Shown here: in pieces, positions 1-6,524 of the stretch
How positions within the stretch are numbered: the stretch's first letter is position 1
How the letters are laid out: every line of letters starts with the position of its first letter
Assembly (NCBI GenBank): GCA_007125875.1
Contig: SLCI01000131.1
Location: forward strand, 1-15,564
Source: Kiritimatiellia bacterium
GTDB lineage: Bacteria > Verrucomicrobiota > Kiritimatiellia > SLAD01
Direction: 5' to 3'
Length of the DNA: 15,564 bases
Program-made: the position numbers and the translations under genes
The notes under the pieces: model-generated
What the model was told of the DNA's origin: nothing
The model's database searches: none
Seen by the model: the letters and a program-made list of their open reading frames with translations, nothing else

Positions 1-612
1 CTCCGAGCCGTGACGTTGCAGGTCATAGTCCATGTGCGGCAAGTACGTCAGCAACAACTCCGGCACCTGTTCCGGCATCTCCATCACGGCGCAGATGCTC
101 TCGACGATCCAGTCGGTCGATTTGCGCGAAGCCAAGGGGCCCCAATAATTCATTAGGTTGAAGCGGCGCCCCACCTTTTCGCACAACGTATCATACAATC
201 CGCGCGGCTCGGTATATACGTCCTGAATCATCCCGCCACTATGTTTATGGATCGGACGCGGCGACACGATCAGATCCGCCCGCTCCCCTAGACTCTGCTG
301 CCAAAACATTATGCCGACTGTGCCACCCTGGGCGCGAAACTCATCCCAGATGCGCGGTCCATCGACCAAAGAGGCCGCTTGCTCCCAAAACATGATCTTC
401 TTAAGGCGATCCGTGTACACGCCATTGGCGATCATGCCGTGCTGCGCTGCAGTCTGCCCGGTGCGGAAGGACGCTTGCGCCGTGCAGGTTACGGCTGGAA
501 ATGCCGCCTGCATCTCAGCGAAATCGCCCAATCCTGCCACGTTGCCCAGTCGCCGCGCGATCTCCGCGCTCAGGGCCGCCACTTGAACCACTAACAGCTT
601 CTTATCCGCCAT
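1..612 (-). CDS. Alkaline phosphatase / type I phosphodiesterase superfamily protein, C-terminus cut by window edge
   Basis: The 204 visible N-terminal residues run off the left edge of the window. The stretch FPAVTCTAQASFRTG (about residues 41-55) followed by QHGMIANG matches the nucleophile region of the nucleotide pyrophosphatase/phosphodiesterase group, where a threonine attacks the phosphate ester. LPHMDYDLQRHG near residues 190-201 matches the later Asp/His metal-ligand region. The gene most resembles the 'alkaline phosphatase family protein' found in ebo-type clusters; its substrate is unknown. The ATG at 612 follows a GGAG ribosome-binding site. It lies 16 bases after the photolyase stop on the same strand, so the two are probably co-transcribed. 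One oddity is residue 10: where the family usually has the first metal-binding Asp at the end of strand 1, this protein reads KLLVVQVAAL, with Gln. The family is fairly sure; the specific function is not. Confidence 0.75.
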   Translation of the reverse strand, partial: MADKKLLVVQVAALSAEIARRLGNVAGLGDFAEMQAAFPAVTCTAQASFRTGQTAAQHGMIANGVYTDRLKKIMFWEQAASLVDGPRIWDEFRAQGGTVGIMFWQQSLGERADLIVSPRPIHKHSGGMIQDVYTEPRGLYDTLCEKVGRRFNLMNYWGPLASRKSTDWIVESICAVMEMPEQVPELLLTYLPHMDYDLQRHGSE

Positions 613-628
613 CGTACCGCGCTCCAAA

Positions 629-2050
629 TTACTTTTTAATCTCCGCCAGCGCCGCTAGCGCGCGGTCACGTGCCTTCTTATGATCAACCATCGGCTGCGG
701 GTAACCGTCGCCGACTGACTTATCGGCTGTCCACGGTTTATGGATGATCGACGCATCCACCCCGGACAATTCCGGCACCCAGTGCCGCACATACTCGCCG
801 TCGCCGTCAAACTTTTCGCCCTGCAGGGTGGGATTGAAGATACGGAAGTAGGGCGCCGCATCCGCACCGCAGCCGCCCGCCCACTGCCAGCCGAGCGCAT
901 TATTGGCCAAATCTGCATCCACCAACGTATCCCAGAACCAAGCCGCGCCTTCCTGCCAGGAAATCAACAAATCCTTCACAAGGAACGAGGCCACAATCAT
1001 GCGCACGCGATTGTGCAGCCAGCCCGTATGCCACAGTTCGCGCATACCGGCGTCCACAATTGGATATCCGGTCAGGCCACGCTGCCACGCCAACAATTCC
1101 TCGGCATTCTCGCGCCAAGGGAAATCTCCGAACTCCGGTCGCAACGGCGCTTCCGCTGTGTGCGGGAAATGATAAAGCAAGTGATGTGCAAACTCGCGCC
1201 AACCCACCTCGCGCAAATAGAACTCGCCCCCCTGCACCATACCCTTGCGATCAGAGCCTGCAATCGCTTCCTGGACGATGTACCAGAGCTGTCGTGGCCC
1301 GATCTCGCCAAAATGCAGATGCGGCGAAAGCCGTGATGTGCCGACCGTGGCCGGAAAGTCGCGTTTGGCTTTGTAATCGATCACCGCCTCATCCAGGAAT
1401 TGTTCCACTGCTGTATGGGCACCTTTTTCGCCGGGCGTCCACGTATCGTAAAAACCCGCATCCCAATTAATGCGGGGCAACAGCTTTAGGTCATCTAATG
1501 GCACGCTATCCGGCCATTCTTTCGGACTCGCCCATTTACGCGGTGTAGCCAGCGGACTCGCAGGCTCATCGAGGGACAGACAATGGCGCCAAAACGGCGT
1601 GAACACTTGAAACGGCTTTCCGCTCTTATTGGCCACCTGATGCGGTTCAAACAACAACGAGTGATTAAACGATATGGCCTCGATGTTTTCTTGCTTCAGC
1701 GCGGACTTGATTTCCTTATCCCTCGCCACGATGGCGGGCTCATATAAACGATTCCAGTAGATCGCCGTGGCCCCTGTTTCTTTCATCAGGCGGCGTAAAC
1801 CGGCCTCTGAGCCTTCTTCGAGCACAACCAGACGTGAGCCTTTTTTCTCCAAGGATTGTACAAACGCCGTCAGCGAATGGTGCAACCACCAGCGAGATGC
1901 AGCACCCGGAGCCCATGGATCTTCTTCTTTGGGTGCCCAGATGAAGACAGGAATGATCGGTCGCCCCGTTTCTGCCGCAGCATGAAGGGCCGGATTATCC
2001 GCCAACCGCAAATCGCGGCGGAACCATACTAATATTGGTGTGTCACTCAT
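629..2050 (-). CDS. phrB: Deoxyribodipyrimidine photolyase (class I CPD photolyase family)
   Basis: This 473-residue flavoprotein should use blue light to split cyclobutane pyrimidine dimers in DNA. The N-terminal antenna domain opens with ILVWFRRDLRLADNPAL (residues 6-22). The FAD domain contains TVGTSRLSPHLHFGEI (236-251), WQRGLTGYPIVDAGMREL (322-339) and GADAAPYFRIFNP (about 394-406). The last matches E. coli PhrB almost residue for residue. Counterparts of the E. coli electron-transfer tryptophan triad appear to be W322, W365 and W388. Length equals the usual 450-480 residues, so the gene is intact. The ATG at 2050 has no strong Shine-Dalgarno; a 7-bp inverted repeat lies directly upstream. 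It leads a probable two-gene unit with the downstream phosphatase-family gene. A cryptochrome without repair activity cannot be fully excluded, but the CPD-type motifs make photolyase much more likely. The antenna cofactor cannot be told from sequence alone. Confidence 0.93.
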   Translation of the reverse strand: MSDTPILVWFRRDLRLADNPALHAAAETGRPIIPVFIWAPKEEDPWAPGAASRWWLHHSLTAFVQSLEKKGSRLVVLEEGSEAGLRRLMKETGATAIYWNRLYEPAIVARDKEIKSALKQENIEAISFNHSLLFEPHQVANKSGKPFQVFTPFWRHCLSLDEPASPLATPRKWASPKEWPDSVPLDDLKLLPRINWDAGFYDTWTPGEKGAHTAVEQFLDEAVIDYKAKRDFPATVGTSRLSPHLHFGEIGPRQLWYIVQEAIAGSDRKGMVQGGEFYLREVGWREFAHHLLYHFPHTAEAPLRPEFGDFPWRENAEELLAWQRGLTGYPIVDAGMRELWHTGWLHNRVRMIVASFLVKDLLISWQEGAAWFWDTLVDADLANNALGWQWAGGCGADAAPYFRIFNPTLQGEKFDGDGEYVRHWVPELSGVDASIIHKPWTADKSVGDGYPQPMVDHKKARDRALAALAEIKK

Positions 2051-2051
2051 G

Positions 2052-2076
2052 CGGACACTTTGCGCCAGCGTGTCCG
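2052..2076. promoter_or_regulatory. Inverted repeat just upstream of the photolyase start
   Basis: CGGACAC at 2052-2058 is the perfect reverse complement of GTGTCCG at 2070-2076, with an 11-base spacer. It begins one base upstream of the photolyase ATG (minus strand). It could be an operator or a 5'-leader hairpin controlling photolyase translation. No regulator gene is nearby to decide between these. Confidence 0.35.
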
Positions 2077-2298
2077 GCTTGTCTAGCGCATGAGGGCAAA
2101 GGATTCAGGCGAATGATCAAAGAATAGCGTCGTTCCCACCGTGTCTTTCGCCTTAATCTTTTGCCCTAATCCGTGGCTGCGCAGATATGGCCGACAAGGA
2201 ACAGATAGGGTAAAGTTGCAATTTAGGTCAGTTGCGGGCGGGTGCGTTCAGTAAATCTTGACGTCCCGTTTCCGCTGTGCTTTGGTTACCGTTGGTTT
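2077..2298 (+). promoter_or_regulatory. Divergent intergenic region upstream of the BMC operon; weak promoter candidate
   Basis: About 220 bases separate the photolyase start from the BMC operon, which must be transcribed divergently from here. The best sigma70-like match on the plus strand is TTGACG at 2258-2263 with TTTGGT 17 bases later (2281-2286). The -35 is good (5 of 6) and the -10 poor (3 of 6). A -10-like TAAAGT also occurs at 2211-2216 without a convincing -35. I see no riboswitch-like structure or RNA gene. The exact promoter is not established. Confidence 0.25.
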
Positions 2299-3588
2299 AT
2301 GAAGTCTCCTTTACACATTGCGATTGGTTCGGACCATGGCGGGTTCGATTTAAAACAGCGACTTATCCCCTATTTGCAATCACTCGGTCATCGTGTCAGC
2401 GACTGCGGCACCGACTCAAAGGACGCGGTCGACTACCCAGTGATCGCCAACTCGGTGGCCACAAAAATTTCCGAAGGCAAGTGTGATCTTGGCATTATCG
2501 TCGATGGCGCGGGCATTGGCTCCGCCATGGCCGCCAATAAGGTGGCGGGTGTACGAGCCGCAGCCTGCTACAATGAGGCCCTTGCCCGCAACAGTCGTGA
2601 GCATAATGGAGCAAATGTCTTGACTCTGGGCTCCGGTCAAACCACCCTTTCCGGTGCTCAAACAATCATTTCGACTTTTCTTGGAACTGATTGCACCGAG
2701 GCCCGACATAAGCGTCGGGTTGATTTAATAATGGATATTGAGGGAAACCGGCTGCAGAACAGCAGCGGGCCGGGATCGCAAAACGCTAGCAGGAAGGGAC
2801 CAGACGTGGACTTATCGCCGCAGGACATTGAACGTATTGCCAACCGTGTTAAGGATTTGTTATCGGGCAGCCTGCCTGCCGCAGGGGGAGCCGCTGGATC
2901 AGCGCCAACTCACGTTGATGCTGTTTCGCTCGCCCAAATGATCGATCACACGGTGCTCAAACCCGAAGCCTCGCGCTCCGATGTAGAAAAGCTCTGCAAG
3001 GAAGCAATCGAGCACAATTTCTTCTCGGTATGCGTGAATTCCACTTGGGTTCCGCTCGCACGCGATTTGTTGCGGAACTCCCCGGTCAAAGTGTGTGCTG
3101 TAGTAGGATTCCCGCTGGGCGCGATGCCGCCGCAGATCAAGGCACTGGAAGCCCGCAAGGCCATCCGCGAAGGTGCCAAGGAAATCGACATGGTAATCAA
3201 TGTCGGCGCCCTCAAGAGTGGCGACACCAAATTGGTCCTCGAAGATATTCGCGCCGTGGTCGAGGCCTGCAAGGATGGTCGGGCGCTTAGCAAAGTGATT
3301 CTTGAAAACAGTTTATTGACCGATGCCGAAAAGGTGCTCGCTTGCGAGTTGAGCATGCAAGCCCGCGCCGATTACGTGAAAACGTCAACCGGTTTCAGTA
3401 CGGGCGGCGCTACGGCAGAAGACATCGCCTTGATGGCGCGCACCGTTGCCCCGAAGAAGCTGGGCGTCAAGGCTTCCGGTGGCGTGCGCACCTATGATGA
3501 CGCGATGAAAATGATTGCAGCGGGCGCGACCCGTATTGGAGCAAGTAGCAGTGTAAAAATAGTGGAAGAAGCCCGTTCCCGTAGTTAA
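2299..3588 (+). CDS. deoC: RpiB-like isomerase fused to deoxyribose-phosphate aldolase (DeoC), with an internal encapsulation-peptide-like helix
   Basis: This 429-residue protein has two enzyme domains. Residues 1-150 are RpiB/LacAB-type sugar-phosphate isomerase (GSDHGGF at 10-16, SREHN at 99-103, ARH at 135-137). Residues about 200-429 are class I DeoC, which splits 2-deoxyribose-5-phosphate into glyceraldehyde-3-phosphate and acetaldehyde. The Schiff-base lysine is K361 in VKTSTG, the second lysine is K391 in VKASGGVRT, and an active-site Asp is D297. A flexible Ser/Gly/Asn linker (about 150-170) leads into the amphipathic helix LSPQDIERIANRVKDLL (172-188), which resembles the aldehyde dehydrogenase N-terminus and probably directs the protein into the microcompartment. 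In the RpiB domain the usual catalytic Cys in CGTG is Asp (D69, read as DGAG). I chose ATG 2299 because RpiB homology starts there; an in-frame GTG at 2242 would add 19 unrelated residues. Neither start has a clear Shine-Dalgarno. First gene of the operon. Confidence 0.92.
   Translation: MKSPLHIAIGSDHGGFDLKQRLIPYLQSLGHRVSDCGTDSKDAVDYPVIANSVATKISEGKCDLGIIVDGAGIGSAMAANKVAGVRAAACYNEALARNSREHNGANVLTLGSGQTTLSGAQTIISTFLGTDCTEARHKRRVDLIMDIEGNRLQNSSGPGSQNASRKGPDVDLSPQDIERIANRVKDLLSGSLPAAGGAAGSAPTHVDAVSLAQMIDHTVLKPEASRSDVEKLCKEAIEHNFFSVCVNSTWVPLARDLLRNSPVKVCAVVGFPLGAMPPQIKALEARKAIREGAKEIDMVINVGALKSGDTKLVLEDIRAVVEACKDGRALSKVILENSLLTDAEKVLACELSMQARADYVKTSTGFSTGGATAEDIALMARTVAPKKLGVKASGGVRTYDDAMKMIAAGATRIGASSSVKIVEEARSRS
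2791..2808 (+). promoter_or_regulatory. Candidate internal ribosome-binding site and GTG start for a stand-alone, tagged DeoC
   Basis: Inside the fusion gene, AGGAAGGGA at 2791-2799 is followed about seven bases later by an in-frame GTG at 2806. Starting there would give a DeoC of 260 residues whose first residues are MDLSPQDIERI, a normal N-terminal encapsulation peptide. The Shine-Dalgarno is stronger than anything in front of the full-length gene. It may be a relic of separate rpiB and deoC genes, or a working second start that makes two products. Confidence 0.5.
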
Positions 3589-3611
3589 GTCGGGCAGGAA
3601 GGAGACAACCC

Positions 3612-4235
3612 GTGGCAGAATTACGTACGTATGTATTCCTGGATAGTCTGCAACCGCAGTTCGCCTCATTTTTGGCGACCGTGGCGCAGGGCTTCCTACC
3701 CGTAGCCGGACAAACCTCTTTATTTATTGAGATTGCCCCCGGCATGGACATTAACCGCATGACCGATATTGCCCTCAAGGCGACCAATGTAACGCCGGGC
3801 ATGCAGATCGTCGAACGTACCTTTGGTATGTTGGAGCTGCACTCGGACTCGCAGGCCGATGTGCGCGCCGCCGGACAGGCGATTCTCGACGAACTGGGCC
3901 TGAAAGAGGATGATCGCGTTAAACCCGCCGTCACCACCAGTCAGGTGATTCGACATCTTTCCGATTATCACACGCAGCTGCTCAACCGGATGCGCCATGG
4001 CAACATGATTTTGCCGGGCCAGACACTCTATGTTATGGAGTGCGCCCCGGCCGGTTATGCGGCGATCGCCGCCAACGAAGCCGAGAAGGCTGCGGATATT
4101 AATGTGCTCGAAGTGCGCGCCGTCGGTGCCTTTGGACGTATTTATCTGGGTGGCGAAGAACGCGACATCGAAGTCGGCTACCAAGCAGCGGAAGCCGCAA
4201 TCAACGCAATTACCGGCCGTCCGGCCAAAAAATAA
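3612..4235 (+). CDS. BMC shell protein with two BMC domains, permuted type (BMC-T, CsoS1D-like)
   Basis: This 207-residue protein holds two tandem BMC domains and should form a pseudohexameric trimer that tiles the shell facets. Each half begins with a strand-helix segment (RTYVFLDSLQPQF at 5-17; a matching segment about residues 108-125) before the core signature, seen as SLFIEIAPGMDINRMTDIAL in the first domain and LYVMECAPAGYAAIAANEAE in the second. That order is typical of circularly permuted BMC domains, as in CsoS1D and two Haliangium ochraceum BMC-T proteins. Such trimers often stack face to face with gated pores large enough for bulky metabolites. Pore-loop segments are around VERTFG and VGAFGR. 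The start is GTG 3612, preceded by a strong AGGAAGGAG, 23 bases after the aldolase stop. Shell identity is secure; double stacking and gating are inferred from the family. Confidence 0.9.
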   Translation: MAELRTYVFLDSLQPQFASFLATVAQGFLPVAGQTSLFIEIAPGMDINRMTDIALKATNVTPGMQIVERTFGMLELHSDSQADVRAAGQAILDELGLKEDDRVKPAVTTSQVIRHLSDYHTQLLNRMRHGNMILPGQTLYVMECAPAGYAAIAANEAEKAADINVLEVRAVGAFGRIYLGGEERDIEVGYQAAEAAINAITGRPAKK

Positions 4236-4278
4236 CTAGCGAACAGCTGAACAAGAAAACAAACAAGAGAGGTATACA

Positions 4279-4581
4279 ATGGCTGATGCATTAGGAATGA
4301 TTGAAGCACGCTCTTTTCCTGCCACCGTAGAGGCGGCCGACGCCATGGTCAAAGCGGCCAGGGTGGAACTCGTATCGTATGAGAAGACCGGCGGCGGCTA
4401 CACGTCCGTCGTGGTCCGTGGTGATGTGGCTGCCGTCAAGGCCGCCTGTGATGCCGGCCAAATCGCCGCCAGTCGTGTTGGCGAAGTGGTTGCGGTACAC
4501 GTCATTGCCCGTCCGCACGCGAATGTGGACTCGGTGTTGCCCTTAGGGCGCAGTGGCGCCAAGTCCGCCGCGAAGAAATAA
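4279..4581 (+). CDS. BMC-H hexameric shell protein
   Basis: A 100-residue single-domain BMC (Pfam BMC) protein, the main facet tile of the shell. It opens with ALGMIEARSF, the classic first strand, continues with AADAMVKAARVELVSYEKTGGGY, where the Gly-rich loop (residues about 38-40) lines the hexamer pore, and then VVVRGDVAAVKAA. The C-terminal tail after VIARPHANVDSVLPLG is short, polar and Lys/Ala-rich. From memory it strongly resembles the BMC-H of Haliangium ochraceum. The ATG at 4279 has an AGAGAGG ribosome-binding site at good spacing. This is the only BMC-H in the operon, so it must supply most of the shell. The gene is followed by an unusual 130-base gap with two strong hairpins before the vertex-protein gene. 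Confidence 0.96.
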   Translation: MADALGMIEARSFPATVEAADAMVKAARVELVSYEKTGGGYTSVVVRGDVAAVKAACDAGQIAASRVGEVVAVHVIARPHANVDSVLPLGRSGAKSAAKK

Positions 4582-4600
4582 TTGCGATGAATCTGCACGT

Positions 4601-4629
4601 CCCGGATCAGGTCGCGCACCTGATCCGGG
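4601..4629 (+). repeat. 12-bp perfect hairpin downstream of the BMC-H gene
   Basis: CCCGGATCAGGT (4601-4612) and ACCTGATCCGGG (4618-4629) are perfect reverse complements around a 5-base loop. The hairpin lies 19 bases after the BMC-H stop. It has no following T-run, so it is not a standard intrinsic terminator. It could protect the 3' end of the upstream message or slow read-through. Confidence 0.7.
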
Positions 4630-4664
4630 CGGCAGGGTTCCGCAAAGGACCGTCAACCCCTAGC

Positions 4665-4698
4665 GCCGATTGGTCTCTCAGTAGAGGCGCCAATCGGC
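4665..4698 (+). repeat. Hairpin ending at the ribosome-binding site of the first BMC-P gene
   Basis: GCCGATTGG (4665-4673) pairs perfectly with CCAATCGGC (4690-4698). Inside it CTCT (4675-4678) can pair with AGAG (4683-4686) around a 4-base loop. The Shine-Dalgarno AAGGAG starts immediately after the stem at 4699. This leader hairpin is well placed to affect translation or act as a processing site for the vertex-protein message. Confidence 0.65.
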
Positions 4699-4711
4699 AA
4701 GGAGCGGCAGA

Positions 4712-5011
4712 ATGAATTTAGGTAGAGTCGTAGGAACGGTCGTCGCCACACGCAAAGAAACTTCCCTGGACGGACTACGCTTTATGCTGGTTCGGCACCT
4801 CGACGAAAAGGGCAAGGAAACCGGTGGCCAAGTGGTCGCTGTGGATGCCGTCGGGTCCGGTGTAGGCGAAGTGGTATTGATTGCCACTGGCAGCTCCGCC
4901 CGCCAGACCCAAGTCACCGACAAGAAACCCTGCGATGCCGTCATCATGGCGATCGTGGACAGTTGGGACGTCGGCGGAAAAGATGCGTACCGGAAGAGCG
5001 ACGACGATTGA
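4712..5011 (+). CDS. BMC-P pentameric vertex protein (EutN/CcmL family), first copy
   Basis: A 99-residue EutN/CcmL/PduN-type protein; five copies form the truncated pyramid that caps each vertex of the shell. The family pattern is clear: MNLGRVVGTVVATRK at the start, LVRHLDEKGKETGGQVVAVDAVGSGVGEVVLIATGSSAR in the middle of the beta-barrel, then DAVIMAIVDSWD near the end. The acidic tail KSDDD is short. The ATG at 4712 follows AAGGAG. It is separated from the BMC-H gene by two hairpins and from the dehydrogenase by another, unlike the tightly packed genes downstream. Two more BMC-P genes (7137 and 7418) are present, so this may be one of several vertex types. Confidence 0.95.
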   Translation: MNLGRVVGTVVATRKETSLDGLRFMLVRHLDEKGKETGGQVVAVDAVGSGVGEVVLIATGSSARQTQVTDKKPCDAVIMAIVDSWDVGGKDAYRKSDDD

Positions 5012-5019
5012 TTGAATTC

Positions 5020-5038
5020 GTCCCGCAACGATCGGGAC
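5020..5038 (+). repeat. Small hairpin between first BMC-P gene and aldehyde dehydrogenase
   Basis: GTCCCG (5020-5025) pairs with CGGGAC (5033-5038) around a 7-base loop, in the 58-base gap between the two genes. No T-run follows. With the hairpins at 4601 and 4665 it brackets the first BMC-P gene. Confidence 0.45.
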
Positions 5039-5069
5039 ATTCACGAGCTGATTGAGGGAGAGTGTAGAG

Positions 5070-6524
5070 ATGGCGACGTTATCCGATCGTGACATTGAAG
5101 CAATTGCACAAAAAATCGTAGCGGACCTAGGCGCTGGACGCACCAGCAGTGCACCGGCCGCCGCACCAGCTACGGCAGCGGCGGACAACACGCCGGCGGG
5201 CATGGGTATCTTTGGTACGGTAGACGAGGCGGTCAACGCGGCGCGGGCCGCCTTCCCCGTTTTTTCGAGCCTCCCCTTAGATCACCGCAACCGCATCATC
5301 GCCAACATTCGCGCGGTGATGCGCGAAAACAAAACGGCGTTGGCGAAGTCGGCGCACGAAGAAACCGGGCTAGGCCGCTTCGAGGACAAGATCGTCAAGA
5401 ACGAGCTGGTGATCGAAAAAACGCCGGGCACCGAAATGCTTTATCCCGACGCGCGCACCGGCGATCACGGCCTGACCTTGACCGAGCCCGCGCCTTACGG
5501 GGTAATCGGCGCGATCACGCCGTGCACCAATCCCACCTCGACCATCATCAACAATTCCATCGCCATGTTGGCAGCCGGCAATGCGGTGGTATTCAATGTC
5601 CATCCAGCCTCGAAGCGCTGCTCGATGGAAACGATTGTGCTGCTCAACAAGGCCATTACCGCAGCCGGTGGTCCGCCTAACGTGGTCGTCGGCGTCGGCA
5701 ATCCCACGGTAGAAAGTGCGCAAGCGCTGATGAAGCATGCCGGCATTCGCATTCTGGTCGTGACCGGTGGTGGCGGCGTGGTCAAGGCGGCCATGGCGAG
5801 CGGAAAGCGCGCCATCTGCGCCGGTCCCGGCAATCCCCCCGTCGTCGTGGATGAAACCGCCGACTTAAATCAAGCGGGCCGCGACATCGTGCTCGGCGCG
5901 TCCACGGACAACAACATTATCTGCGCCGACGAGAAGGAAGTGGTGGTGGTTGATTCCGTTGCCGATGGATTGATTAAATCGATGGTCCAGCACGGCGCAG
6001 CCTTGATCGACAAGAGCAAGCTAGCGGCACTCGAACAAGTGATTTTTGCCAAGATGGCCGGTCCCCGCGGACACGCCGAGATTAATCGTACGCTGATCGG
6101 CAAGAACGCCGATGTCATTCTCTCACAGATCGGCATGAACGTGCCCAGCACGATCCGACTCGGCATCATTGAGGTCGATGTGGATCACCCCTTGATGTGG
6201 ACCGAGCAAATGATGCCCATCCTCCCGATCGCGCGCGTCCCGGACGCTGATCGCGCCATCAGCCTGGCGCTGGAGATGGAAGGTCAGTGCTATCACACCG
6301 CGATTATGCACTCCAAACATTTGGACCGACTCAGCCGCATGGCGCGCGAGTGCAATTGCAGCATTTTCGTCAAAAACGGACGATCCCAAGCTGGACTGGG
6401 CTTGGGTGGCGAAGGTCACACTTCGTTCACCATCGCCAGCCCAACCGGCGAAGGAATGACCAGCCCCGTGAGCTTCTCTCGCTGGCGACGCTGCACGCTG
6501 GTTGATCATTTCAGGATCGTTTAA
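5070..6524 (+). CDS. CoA-acylating aldehyde dehydrogenase (PduP/EutE type) with N-terminal encapsulation peptide
   Basis: This 484-residue enzyme should oxidise acetaldehyde with NAD+ and CoA to acetyl-CoA, consuming the aldehyde released by DeoC inside the compartment. Residues 1-20 form an amphipathic helix, LSDRDIEAIAQKIVADL, typical of cargo tags that bind the shell. An Ala/Pro/Ser-rich linker (about 21-44) leads to the catalytic domain. ITPCTNPTSTIINNSI and the nucleophile Cys285 in DNNIICADEKEV match the PduP/EutE family. Length fits. An in-frame TTG at 5052 would add six residues; ATG 5070 is preferred because GGGAG sits at good spacing and the tag begins there. The stop codon overlaps the start of the next gene by one base (TAATG), so translation is probably coupled. 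No truncation or missing catalytic residue is visible. Confidence 0.95.
   Translation: MATLSDRDIEAIAQKIVADLGAGRTSSAPAAAPATAAADNTPAGMGIFGTVDEAVNAARAAFPVFSSLPLDHRNRIIANIRAVMRENKTALAKSAHEETGLGRFEDKIVKNELVIEKTPGTEMLYPDARTGDHGLTLTEPAPYGVIGAITPCTNPTSTIINNSIAMLAAGNAVVFNVHPASKRCSMETIVLLNKAITAAGGPPNVVVGVGNPTVESAQALMKHAGIRILVVTGGGGVVKAAMASGKRAICAGPGNPPVVVDETADLNQAGRDIVLGASTDNNIICADEKEVVVVDSVADGLIKSMVQHGAALIDKSKLAALEQVIFAKMAGPRGHAEINRTLIGKNADVILSQIGMNVPSTIRLGIIEVDVDHPLMWTEQMMPILPIARVPDADRAISLALEMEGQCYHTAIMHSKHLDRLSRMARECNCSIFVKNGRSQAGLGLGGEGHTSFTIASPTGEGMTSPVSFSRWRRCTLVDHFRIV

Noticed and set aside
740..1336. 198-codon plus-strand open frame inside the photolyase gene
   Set aside because: It lies wholly antisense to a well-conserved photolyase, has no recognisable domain and is explained by GC-rich codon structure on the other strand.
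3467..4184. Overlapping minus-strand open frames of 156 and 154 codons beneath DeoC and the first BMC-T
   Set aside because: Antisense shadows of two conserved proteins; no family pattern and no ribosome-binding site of note.
4601..4698. Hairpins after BMC-H as an intrinsic terminator ending the operon
   Set aside because: No T-run follows either stem and the next genes are shell and cargo genes of the same system, so full termination there is unlikely.
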